Source: Euperipatoides rowelli
Lineage: Eukaryota; Onychophora; Udeonychophora; Euonychophora; Peripatopsidae
Assembly (NCBI GenBank): GCA_003024985.2
Contig: PXIH01S0020677.1
Length of the DNA: 13,556 bases
Strand: one strand, 5' to 3'
Below, in pieces: positions 1 to 9,682 of the stretch. The notes beneath the pieces were generated by a model. The model had not been told where the DNA came from. It worked only from the letters and a program-made list of their open reading frames with translations, and ran no database searches. Position 1 is the stretch's first letter; each line of letters opens with the position of its first letter. The translations under genes were made by a program, and so were the position numbers.

Positions 1-342
1 GTAATGTAATACTTAACCCTTTTACAACTGCATTATGTCCAAGGTAATGCAATACTTAACCCTTTTACAACTGNGTTAAGTTTGAGGTAATGNAATACTT
101 AACCCTTTTACAACTGCATTATGTCCAAGGTAATGCAATACTTAATCCTTTTACAACTGCGTTAAGTCCGTGGTAATGTAATACTTAACCATTTTACAAC
201 TGTGTTAAGGTCAATGTAATGTATTACTTAACCCTTTTACTACTGCGTTAAGTCTGAGGTAATGTAATACTTCACCTTTTTCCAACTGCGTTAGGTTGAG
301 GCTATATAATACTTAACCTTTTACAATTGTGTTGGGTCCGAG
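1..342. repeat. 43-bp tandem satellite, eight copies
   Basis: Eight head-to-tail copies begin at 1, 44, 87, 130, 173, 216, 259 and 301. The first six are exactly 43 bp and the last two are 42 bp and more diverged. The shared core is TAATACTTAACCCTTTTACA. Most copies carry CTTAAC and, 14 bp later, its complement GTTAAG, giving a short dyad. Copies 1 and 3 replace the second arm with CATTATG and share CATTATGTCCAAG, so the first four copies alternate in an 86-bp dimer pattern. The array runs off the left edge, so its true length is unknown. N bases at 74 and 93 lie inside it. No coding potential was seen. Confidence 0.95.
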
Positions 343-3300
343 AAAAATCATAATTTTCCATCATAAAGGTGACACAATTGCTTCACATATCGCAAACACT
401 TTCCCTCAATAGTACACTTCATACAAATCCCAACAAAAAATATTGAAAAAAATAATTAAAAGCAAAAAAATCACACACCAACCAAACTCATAAATCTCTG
501 TTTCGGCTGTTGTCCACCTCCTTTCAAAAATTTGGAAAATTTTATATGTTTTTGAGGGAGAATTACTTTGTTAAACTGTTAATATGATTCCTCTATCTAT
601 TGTGCTTATCTAATGATGCTGTGTGTGTTGAACAAGCAGAAGTGAAAAGAACATAAGTTAGCCTTTAACCATTTGACCATTCTCCTATGCACAAAGGGCA
701 GATTTAAAAGGTATGTTGCCTATATCATGCCTAAGTTCATAGAAATGTTAAACATGGCACTAAAACATCTATATTTGGGTTCAAATTCTATTTGTGTAAA
801 AAAAAATACTAATCTCCTCCTTCATTCAGTTCTATTACAGTAAAAATGTCAATTGTGACCTATTATCCCATTTGAAATATGTTCCTCCATCATCATAATC
901 ATCACCATTTGAAATATGAAGATCAGTTATTAGTCAGTTGTGTCTTTAATTGGAACAAAACTTTCAATGGGATTCTTAATGATTAATAATGGGCTATTTT
1001 TATCTTATTCGGTTATTACTATAGGTATTTTTAATTGTATTTGTCTAAGTAATATTTTGATGGTCAAATTAAAGCATCATTAGGTTTCCATTGATTCCTT
1101 TTACTAGAATCTAACCATATGAGGTTTTTCAACTGCAAAGGTGTTGAGTGTCTCCACCTATTATCATACTTCCTAATTAATACCATGTTTAAATTTTTTA
1201 TTTTTAAAACATTACCATTATTGTTTAGTGATTCAACAGTTGTGAAAATATCTATTTTTTTAGTGAATAAACAGTTTTAAAACATCTCAATGTTTTCTAC
1301 AATGACTTATATTATAATACCTGAACTACCAATGACTCCCATCAGAGCGTTAGGCAAAGTAAGCCACTGAGTGGCCATCTTGTTTGAGCCAGGAAGCATG
1401 TGTTGTATAACAGATATACGCTACGCTTAAAGATATTGGTTATTTATTATATTTATTATTAATAATTAAATGTTTTTGATGACATAAATTCGAATGATTT
1501 CCTTTCAACTCTCACATTTTTAATTAGCCTAATAATATACCATGTTGTTTTTTTTATGGCTTACTCGTCTGTGAAAAACATTAATGACAATATTACGATT
1601 AAAACTATTTTTTTTTTGTAGGCTATATTTTTTATACATTTTTTTTTCAACTTTAAATTAGTAGTATAGAGGAATTGCACTCCTTTAATCTATATATTAA
1701 TACGTGAAGGGAAACCTTTGAATCCCTTTTTAAGCATATTGCGCACAAGGAGGAGTGCGAGATTTGGCAGAGTTAAAGTTTATATGGAGAGAGAGTGCAA
1801 TAGTGAAAATTTATATAATAAAATTAAAACATTCATTGTTTAGCGTTGTGGCGGCTTTTTACAAAGGAAATTTTCTTATTGGTCGGGTTTATACCAACAC
1901 TGGATTACTAGTATGTTTTAATAAGCAAACAAGAACAATTACAAAGGATTAAATATGTTAAGAAAAATAAAAAAGTTGTATTGGAAATTAGTGATTAATA
2001 ATTTAATAGGGTGAAAGAATTTACAATTATTAAAAATAGAAATAAATACACTGAAATGTCTATCAATAGAAAAAGTCAAGTGTTGAATATTTTATATTTC
2101 CATTCTGTATTTCAGTTTAAATTTGATTTCTTTTAAATATTTAAAAAAAAAATCATTCATTAGCTTGAATACTCAATGCTTAGAGCAGAGTATCGCTAAC
2201 AAACAAATGTTTGACCTTCTGTAGTAAAAACAGCCATCCAATCAAAATATAGTAATGACATCATACTATTTCATTGATACAAATTATACCATTAATTAAT
2301 TAATCTTCAGTAATGTAGAACTAATGATTATATATCCTCTTGTGTTGATGATTTAGTTGGTTAATTTTTTTTCTCGAATAAATATGCCAAATAATTAATG
2401 TTTCTTTTGTTTTCCTATACCAAAATAATTTGCAGGCCGTAAATAGAAAGGTACCACCGAGCATCAATTAGCGTTGTGTTTGGCGAATCTCATGTAAACT
2501 ATGTGCTTTTAAAAAAATAATCAAGCCACTGCTTGTCACCGCCACAATTTTAACTATAGCGCATGCAATTGAAACCTATGTGTTTTAAATAAAAACCCCA
2601 CTTCTGCCTCACAAAAGATGGCCGTTTCCAAACATCCGGTGGCTTAAGCCAATTGGAGTCATTGAATTCCAGATCTTTTTAAATCGTGGTTTTCTAGTAA
2701 ATCAATAGTTGTGAAAATATCTCCGTATAGTAAGTAATTTATTATGCAAAAAAGACGTAAGTGAATAATCCGCCAGCTTTTAAACATTTTTTTTAAAATT
2801 GGAATTAATATAATTATCAAGTGCAGTTTACCCCCACCTCCATAAATTTCAATTAAAGTTAACATTTTTATAAAGCTTCACAGTTAATTCAATCAATTAT
2901 TTTACTGGGGAGTATATAAAATAATGCTTCTGTACTTCTAATATCTTGGAGGGAACTGTTTTGTTTCAAAAGGGTTATTAAATGCCACCGAGCAGATTGT
3001 ATAGATCTAATAGTAAATATAACCGAGAGTGTGCAGTGTTTTTGTTGAATAATGAAATATATTATACAGTATTGTGTATTATTGTATTCAGGAAGAGTGT
3101 CTAAAAACAGGTGATAATAAGTCCCTTTAACTGCGTTTTTAACATCTGCACATCTATTTTTGTCATCTATGGAACATGTGCCAGAAGTTAATCAAAATGA
3201 TCAAAATCAATCAAAAAAAAAGATTATTTCACCTCTTGATTATCATAGGGTTGGGGATAGTGGGTCTAATACATGTTAGGAGATAGTGTTCAGAGTTATG

Positions 3301-3412
3301 GTAAGGTTAAGACTGTAAATTTAAAAATAATAGGACTTATTGTCGCCCAATTCTAGTCGCTTGTTTTTCAGTGCTTTTCTTATTCATTGTATTATTAAGT
3401 GCATTTATTCAG
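343..3412. other. AT-rich DNA without a recognisable gene
   Basis: About 3 kb of low-complexity AT-rich sequence with many A and T runs. No convincing coding region, RNA gene or intact element was seen. Small items include a 14-bp direct repeat CCATTTGAAATATG (868-881 and 905-918) flanking a short CAT-rich tract, a 10-bp palindrome GGCTTAAGCC (2641-2650), and the shared word CCACCGAGCA near 2453 and 2987. Two islands are slightly richer in GC, at about 1335-1430 and 2435-2660. The second contains AAGATGGCCG (near 2617), which resembles a YY1 site. The short open frames here (1755-1952 + and 2659-2865 -) look random. Confidence 0.6.
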
Positions 3413-3477
3413 TACTGAGTGAACCAGTATTGGATATCTTATTCAAATGCTATAGTCTACTGAGTGAACCAGTATTG
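3413..3477. repeat. Two-copy 45-bp direct duplication
   Basis: The 20-bp word TACTGAGTGAACCAGTATTG occurs exactly at 3413-3432 and 3458-3477, offset by 45 bp. Each copy contains the inverted pair TACTG and CAGTA separated by 7 bp. The sequence between the copies is AT-rich and unremarkable. This is a recent-looking local duplication with no evident function. Confidence 0.85.
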
Positions 3478-3668
3478 TAAAAATATGTACGGTACAATGG
3501 TTTCTTAGTTTCCTCACATTAAAATCCATAAATTTTTGACCTACCACATGCCGCCTTAAACATTTACTAGTATAGGTAGCATTATACAGCCAGGTATATC
3601 TTTACCTAGAGATAGCTTTAATAAAACCTTACAGAACCAACAAACGATACCAAATTGAACTTTCTGTA

Positions 3669-4049
3669 TCACTTTCGATTAAATAAGGAAGTATTTTGTC
3701 CACTTCCTTGATATCTGTAATTTATAAATGTGTTAAATAGGTCTAACCCAAATTTTTGGCCCAACGTGTATACATTGTCCAAGTTTACTATGATGTATTG
3801 GATATACGATAGTGGCCTTTTATGTTTAATGTAGCCAAAAATTTCAGACCCAACCCTGCCAATACAAAAATCAAACCATGTGTATTTATTGCTTGCCAAA
3901 ATATTCATACATCGAACTTGACGAGTAGGGAAATGAAGATGAAACAATACCAATAACCTTAAAAAAACCAAGCCCAATCTGCCAGCTGAAATTAGGATTT
4001 TGTCAGTATACCCAATTCCAGTAGTGAAGATGAATATGTTCCTTCCTGT
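3669..4049 (-). other. Unassigned 126-codon open frame, probably not a gene
   Basis: The minus strand is free of stops for 126 codons, from just after a TGA at 4050-4052 to the stop at 3669. The first usable non-ATG start would give about 102 residues. The first in-frame ATG is internal and gives only about 79 residues. The predicted peptide has no domain I can name; short stretches such as PLSYIQY and VYTLGQKF vaguely recall piggyBac transposases but in no consistent order. The length is mildly unusual for AT-rich DNA, so a decayed exon or transposon piece cannot be excluded. There is no supporting promoter, splice or family evidence. Confidence 0.12.
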
Positions 4050-4151
4050 TCAAGTTTAAATTTGTAGGCTAATTTTAATTAATATTAATCCTTTTATGAA
4101 AATTATGTAATAAAAAAAAATGGCTAACCTTCCCTACCCCTCTTTAAAATT

Positions 4152-4233
4152 TTTTTTAATACCTCCTTTTTTTAAAAAAAAAAGTTTTCTTTATTAGCTT
4201 TTTTAAAAAAAAATATTTTTTAATACCTCCTTT
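4152..4233. repeat. About 64-bp duplication in a T/A-rich tract
   Basis: The 18-bp word TTTTTTAATACCTCCTTT appears at 4152-4169 and again at 4216-4233, separated by A and T runs. This looks like slippage or a local tandem duplication. The T-then-A runs could form small hairpins, but nothing indicates function. Confidence 0.75.
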
Positions 4234-4415
4234 AAAAATATGATTTTTATAATTCAAACTTTGATCTTTTTTATAGTTATTGTATAAATACATCTGTTCA
4301 ATTTTCTTCAGTTTATAGACTATTTAATGATATCTTATAATTTTATCAAATTGTAACAATTTGTTTACAATATATTTTTCACTGATCTCAGTTAAACAAT
4401 TACAAATTATCATTT

Positions 4416-4820
4416 AGGATGAGTGGTTTTGAGGAGTAGTAGCAAGCCTTTACCATTATACAGACATTTCTACTCTTTTATTATACAAATTGTACTAGGA
4501 TGAGTGGTTGAGTACTATCATCAAAACTTAACAATATACAACCATTTCTACTCTTTTATTGCTGGTATATAGATTGTGCTAGGATGAGTGCCTGAGGAGT
4601 ATCAAACCTTACCAATATTTAGGCCTACAGACATTTCTACTCATTTATTATATAGATTGTGCTAGAATGAGTGGTTGAGTACTATCAAACCTTACTGTTA
4701 TACAGGCATTACTACTCTTTTATTGTATAGATTGTTCTAGGATGAGTGGTTGAGGAGGAATAACAAATCTTACTACTATACAGATATTTCTATTTTATTA
4801 GGCTAAATAGATTTTCTTTG
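4416..4820. repeat. About 80-bp tandem repeat, five copies
   Basis: Five head-to-tail copies start at 4416, 4497, 4581, 4664 and 4739 with lengths of about 81, 84, 83, 75 and 82 bp. Each begins AGGATGAGTGGTTGAG or a close variant. Each continues through a variable AAACCTTAC.. block to ATTTCTACTCTTTTATT and ends near ATAGATTGTGCT. Copies differ by small indels that are not multiples of three, and no frame stays open, so the repeat is non-coding. It is flanked on the right by AT-rich sequence and a long T-then-A run (about 4870-4891). Confidence 0.9.
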
Positions 4821-4998
4821 TGTAATGTACACTACTTAGAATATTATTTTGTGTAAGTTATGTTATGTGTTTTTTTTTTTTTTTAAAAAAACTTTATTAG
4901 AAAATTACAAAATGTTTTTTCATCAAATGAAAATCACATCAAACTATATTCTTAATAATCTTGATTTATCTATTGAAACCCACTTTGAATAGGAATAT

Positions 4999-5315
4999 AT
5001 GGCATAAGCCATGATTTGCTTATTTATCATACTGTATATAAATATATTGTTATACAGTAATTGTATTATTAATTTTTACTGTGTTTAAATTCTAATTTTA
5101 AATTTTTTTACATGATAAGCACTGAAAATGATTACAAATATGTAAAATTTTAACTTATGATTTTATTTTAATTGATAATGACATTAATACAGATTTATTT
5201 AAAAAAATGGGACTAAATATGTAATCTTTAAACATTTTTTTTTCCACTTTACACCAATAAAATGTGGTCACATAAATCATTATATCTACAGTATATGACG
5301 CTTAGCTTATGCCAT
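4999..5315. repeat. Possible foldback (MITE-like) element with degenerate inverted ends
   Basis: ATGGCATAAGC at 4999-5009 is matched exactly in inverted orientation by GCTTATGCCAT at 5305-5315. About 25 bp further in on each side a second similar block occurs: CATACTGTATATAA on the left and, read inward on the other strand, CATATACTGTAGATATAA on the right. Paired inverted blocks in the same order suggest the ends of an old non-autonomous transposon of about 317 bp. The interior is AT-rich without coding potential. No clear target-site duplication was seen, so chance is possible. Confidence 0.4.
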
Positions 5316-5389
5316 GTCCGATTTTCCAACAGTTATGTACATGAGTATAGAACTAGTAAGGCTTTCTGAATGATGTCATATTTTTTAAA

Positions 5390-5793
5390 CTCTATGTATC
5401 TGAATAACAGTCCATTAGCCTATATCATGTAGCTACTCTTTCAAAAGTATGGAGAGAACAAAATTTCTATTAGAACCAGGAAGTGGCAATTAACTTTGAT
5501 GTCTCAGTAACAGTTTAATATATTATATAGCTATTCATTTGAAAAGATGGAGAGAACAAATTTCTTATTAGAACCAGAAAGTGGCAATTAACTTTGTTGT
5601 CTCATTTACAGTGCAATATATCGTATAGTTATTCGTTTGAAAAAGTATGGAGAGAACACATTTTTTATTAGAACCAGGAAGTGGCAGTTAACTTTGATGT
5701 CTCGTTAACAACGCAATATATCGTGTAGTTATTCGTTTGAAAGTATGGAGAGAACGAAATTTATATTCGAACCAGGAAGTGGTAATAACTTTA
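5390..5793. repeat. 98-bp tandem repeat with ETS-like word, about four copies
   Basis: Copies start at 5430, 5528, 5626 and 5726 (98, 98, 100 and a truncated about 68 bp), and a partial diverged copy precedes them from about 5390. The unit runs TAGYTATTCRTTTGAAAA, ATGGAGAGAACA, TTAGAACCAGGAAGTGGCA, TTAACTTTGATGTCTC and CAATATATCGTA, with small gaps. Three copies retain CCAGGAAGTGG (5476-5486, 5674-5684 and 5772-5782), which contains the GGAAGT core typical of ETS-family sites; the second copy has AGAAAG there instead. A minus-strand open frame of 69 codons (5688-5897) overlaps the end of the array and appears to be a by-product. Confidence 0.92.
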
Positions 5794-6881
5794 TCAACAT
5801 AATCCAAATCATATATTTTAATAAAAAAAAATACAGAAACGAGATTAAGTGTGAAAGTGAAAAAAAATTGGATCAGTAGTCCAATTTGCTGGTGCAATGG
5901 GCACCTATATATTTTAAAAACACGGAAGCATGCAAATTTGTGGGTCTAAGAATTTTTCGAGGCCAAGGATCACCATTTTAATAATTTTTTTAATATAAAT
6001 AAATTTTGCATTTTTTTAGTCAACATTTTTTGGAATTTATGTTAAATTTTATGTAGCCGTTTATTTGTAGAATTTTCCTTTTTTTAATTTCATGAATCAT
6101 TATTACATTTTATTACCTTTCAATTAAATTTAAAATACAGTAATTTTATCTTAAATATTATTGAAGGGACTGTACAATCTGGTGGCCCCTATGAAATCTT
6201 TTGAGATATTTTTGAGCAGTTCGCTGTGGGAATCACTGGTTTTTAACATCACATTTCTATCCTCACCTACAGTTAACTACACCATTAGTGCAATATTCCC
6301 TTGTATTGTTAACTATTAAATATCTAAACTATTAACTGATGTTCACTTTTACACACTAATAGTTCAGTATAACTCAGGTAATGAGTTTTCCAAATGGACA
6401 TTTGTGTTTGACCCTATAAAATAGTTTTAAGTTATGAGATATTTCTGAGCCATCAATGAATTTGACTTGACGCAATAAAGATTTATTTCTATTTAATGCT
6501 ATAACTTATCATTTTTATAGTAAATACTTACTATTCTTTAATGGTTAACAATGATATCCTCAACACTCAGTATAAATTACTTAATTTTGTCATACATGGC
6601 AAAAATTGGGCAATTTGCTGAATTTATAAATTTACAAAAGGATATAAATTTTAGAAACAGATGTAGGTTAAAATTTAGAAATACTTTTTTTTAAAGCTGT
6701 ATGAAATGAATTCAACTTTTGTTTCTATCATTTGTTACTTTAGCTATTTAAGATAAAACATTTAAGATTGTTTGTATGTTAGCTAATTATATAATAGTAA
6801 CATAAAAAGATAAAATAATACAACAGTGTTAGATTCTAACATTTTTATTATGAATTAGCTCTTAAAAAGCTAGCTCTTCAA
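5794..6881. other. AT-rich DNA without a recognisable gene
   Basis: This 1.1-kb stretch is AT-rich with numerous T runs. I see no coding region, RNA gene or element ends. The only repeated item is a 15-bp near-match, GAGATATTTTTGAGC at 6203-6217 and GAGATATTTCTGAGC at 6436-6450. A slightly GC-richer spot at about 6165-6235 (TCTGGTGGCCCCTATG) has no assignable identity. Confidence 0.55.
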
Positions 6882-7034
6882 AGTGTCTCAGGGTGAGTCA
6901 GTATGTCTCAAGGTGAATCATTCAGTAAGGCTCAGGGTGTGTCATTCAGTATGCCTCAGGGTGTGTCATTCAATATGCCTCAGGGTGAGTCATTCAATAT
7001 GCCTCAAGGAGAGTCATTCAATATGTCTCAGGTT

Positions 7035-8300
7035 GAGCCATTCAATATTTCTCAGGGTGTCAGTATGTCTCAGGATGAGTCATTTAATATAACTCAGGGT
7101 GAATCATTCAATATGTCTCCGGATGACATTCAATATCTCAGGATGAGTCATTCACTATTACTCAGGATGAGTCATTCAATATCTCAGGGTGTCATTCACT
7201 ATTACTCAGAGTGAGTCATTCAATATCCCTCAGGGTGAGTTATTCTATAGGCCTCAGGGAGAGTCATTCAATATGTTTCAGGGTGAGCCATTCAATATGT
7301 CTCAGGGTGTGTCAGTATGTCTCAGGGTGAGTCATTTAATATAACTCAGGGTGAATCATTCAATATGTCTCCGGGTGACATTCAATATCTCAGGACGAGT
7401 CATTCACTATTACTCAGGGTGAGTCATTCAATATTTCTCAGACGAGTCATTCACTATTTCTCAGGGTGAGGCATTCAATATCTCAGGGTGTCATTCACTA
7501 TTACTCAGAGTGAGTCATTCAATATCCCTCAGAGTGAGTTATTCTATATGCCTCAGAGCGAGTCATTCAACATGTTTCAGGGTGAGCCATTCAATATGTC
7601 TCAGGGTGTGTCAGTATGTCTCAGGGTGAGTCATTTAATATAACTCAGGGTAAATCATTCAATATGTCTCCGGGTGACATTCAATATCTCAGAACGAGTC
7701 ATTCACTATTACTCAGGGTGAGTCATTCAATATCTCTCAGATGAGTCATTCACTATTTCTCAGGGTGAGGCATTCAATATGCCTCAGGGTGAGTTATTCA
7801 ATATGCTTCAAGGTGAGTAATTGAATGTCTCAGGGTGAGCCATTTATGTCTCAGGGTGAGTCAGTTTGTCTCAGGGTGAGTCAGTATGTCTCAGGGGGAG
7901 TCAGTATGTCTCAGGGTAAGTCATTTAATATTACTCAGGGTGAATCATTCAATATGTCTCAGGGTGACATTCAACATCTCTCAGGACAAGTCATTCACTA
8001 TTACTTAGGATGAGTCATTCACTATTACTCAGGGTGAGTCATTCAATATGCCTCAGGGTGAGTCATTCACTATGCGCTGGTTAGTTATTCAATATGCCTC
8101 AGGGTTAGTCATTCAATATGCCTCAGAGTTAGTCATTCAATATGCCTCAGGTTGAGTCATTCAATATGCCTCAGGGCAAGTCATTCAATATGCCTCAGGA
8201 TGAGTTATTCAATGTCTCAGGGTAAGTTATTTAATATAACTCAGGGTGAATCATTCAATATGTCTCTGAGTCATTTAATATGACTCCAAGTGAGTCATTC
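7035..8300. repeat. Higher-order repeat within the minisatellite, about five copies
   Basis: A fixed series of unit variants recurs: a GAGCCATTCAATATG unit, a short GTCAGTATG unit, a TCATTTAATATAACTCAGGG unit, a GAATCATTCAATATGTCTCC unit, then a truncated GACATTCAATATCTCAG unit, then TCATTCACTATTACTCAGGG units. The marker GTCTCC or its equivalent falls at 7115, 7367, 7666, 7956 and 8262, giving periods of 252, 299, 290 and 306 bp. GAGCCA markers at 7035, 7285, 7584 and 7837 agree. The fifth copy is partial. This implies expansion by duplication of multi-unit blocks, not only of single units. Confidence 0.85.
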
Positions 8301-8514
8301 AATATGACTCCTATTGAGTCATTCAATATCACTCAGGGTGAGTAATTTAATGTTACTCAGGGTGAGCCATTCAATATGTCTCGGGTGAATCATTCAATAT
8401 GTCTCGGGTGAATAATTCAATGTCTCAGTGTGAGACATTCAATATGTCTCAAGATGAGTCGTACAATATGTCTCAAGGTGAGACATTCAATAAGTCTTAG
8501 GGTTAGTTGTTCAA

Positions 8515-8735
8515 TATGACTTGGTAAGTCTTTCAATATAACAGTTATTCAATGACAGTCATTCAATATGACTTGGTGAATCATTCAATTTGACTTGGTG
8601 AGTCATTTAATATGACTCGGTGAGTCGTTCAATATGACGAGTCGCTCAATATGACTTGTCGTTCAATATGACTTGGTGAGTCGTTCAATATGACCATGAT
8701 TCTTTCAATATGACTCGGTGAATCACTTAATATAA
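8515..8735. repeat. Diverged right-end subfamily of the minisatellite
   Basis: From about 8515 the CTCAGGG segment is replaced by GACTTGG or GACTCGG, and the unit shortens to about 20-22 bp, as in TTCAATATGACTTGGTGAG followed by TCG. Only one exact TGAGTCA remains; most copies read TGAGTCG. Copies are irregular and end in ATATAAGC and a T-then-A run. Array edges commonly carry older, less homogenised units, which fits this pattern. Confidence 0.8.
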
Positions 8736-9682
8736 GCTTTTTTTTTAAAAAAAATTACTTTTTTTGCTATATGAATGTAAGTTAGCTTATAGGTTGTTCA
8801 TCGTAGATTCCGTCAACTTCACATGACATCAACAATAGTGAAAGTAACTTGTAACTATAAGATTGTGTTTTTTTAATAAAAGACATGGCTTACAATTAAC
8901 TTAGTTGATTATCAGTAATCATTCCTAGCTAAAGCACCGTTAAATCATGAAAAAAAAAAATATCATTACTGAACTGGACGAAGTAAAAGCAAAATGCATC
9001 TTTAATAGTAGGGTTATATTTTTCAAGAGATATATTACACTTAATTTACCTACCACTTTGCCTAGTCCACCCAATTCTGCCTAATACAAACTTGCATACT
9101 AACATGGCATCATTTGGTTAAATAATAAAATATTTGTGTATTAGTTTGATAAATCAAAGTAATTTTTTTTAAAAAATTTTGTTTTAAAAGCTATATATTT
9201 TTTTCTGTATACAACAATAAAAAAAGTGAATAATGATAAATATATTTGGTTTAATTATTAATTGGGCTAAATGAGAAGCAAAATTTCATTTAAGTGGTTA
9301 GCATATTATTTAGTTTGATCAATTTATCTATCACTGCAGTCTAGACACAGTTTGTTTTTAAGAGCTATAAAAATATTGGTCTTTGTTTTTCTAATTCTGA
9401 AATTTTATATTTAAATTAAATATAAATTGTGTTGAAATACCCTAGCTTTGTACACAATGTAATAGCAAATTAATAGTCTAGTAACATTTATTTTTACATG
9501 CATACATGTAATAGGGTCTTTAATATATTATTTTCATTCTTATATTCTGTTTATGATTTGTCAATAGTTGACCTTAAAAATATGGGGCTATCAGATTTAT
9601 AAAGAATATGTATTAGTAATTTTTATACATTTATATTTTTTCACATTATAAAAGTGTACATTTTTTCAAACAAGATTATAGT
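8736..9682. other. AT-rich DNA without a recognisable gene
   Basis: AT-rich sequence with T and A runs and no supportable gene. It contains a perfect 23-bp AT palindrome at 9404-9426 (11-bp arms around one central A) and a small hairpin TTACATG-CATA-CATGTAA at 9494-9511. Both are plausible by chance in DNA of this composition. Confidence 0.55.

Larger units (their letters stand above)
6882..8735. repeat. Large minisatellite of 24-bp and 20-bp units (AP-1-like words)
   Basis: Roughly 80 units are arranged head to tail. The core is CTCAGGGTGAGTCATTCAAT followed by a 3-4 base link (ATGC, ATGT, ATTA or ATAA). Most units are 24 bp. A recurring short form, in which GAGTCAGTATG replaces GAGTCATTCAATATG, is 20 bp. 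I count 22 exact TGAGTCA words by hand between 6894 and about 8602. Each unit also has the dyad CTCA-GGG-TGAG. Two forward frames stay open over long runs simply because the unit lacks stops in them (peptide period MSQGESFN in one). The 4-bp difference between unit types shifts the frame repeatedly, and all minus-strand frames contain stops. I therefore regard the open frames at 6883-7214 and 7825-8013 as non-coding by-products. Confidence 0.95.

Noticed and set aside
1755-1952. 65-codon open frame preceded by AAGGAGGA
   Set aside because: The ribosome-site-like word is a coincidence in eukaryotic DNA. The start is GTG, the peptide has no motif, and the length is ordinary for chance.
2659-2865. 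68-codon minus-strand open frame
   Set aside because: Short, hydrophobic by AT-rich composition, no recognisable domain or context.
3741-4060. Second piggyBac fragment on either strand
   Set aside because: Short resemblances (VYTLGQKF, PLSYIQY on the minus strand; an SSSEDEY stretch on the plus strand) are not in family order and are too short to support.
5688-5897. 69-codon minus-strand open frame
   Set aside because: It begins inside the last unit of the 98-bp repeat and runs into random AT-rich sequence; other repeat units do not keep the frame.
6883-7214. Protein-coding repeat gene in the minisatellite
   Set aside because: Open frames follow from a unit without stops in two frames. The 20-bp units and other indels shift the frame, and no frame persists beyond about 100 codons.
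6882-8735. CRISPR array
   Set aside because: Units are contiguous and similar along their whole length with no unique spacers, and the context is eukaryotic.
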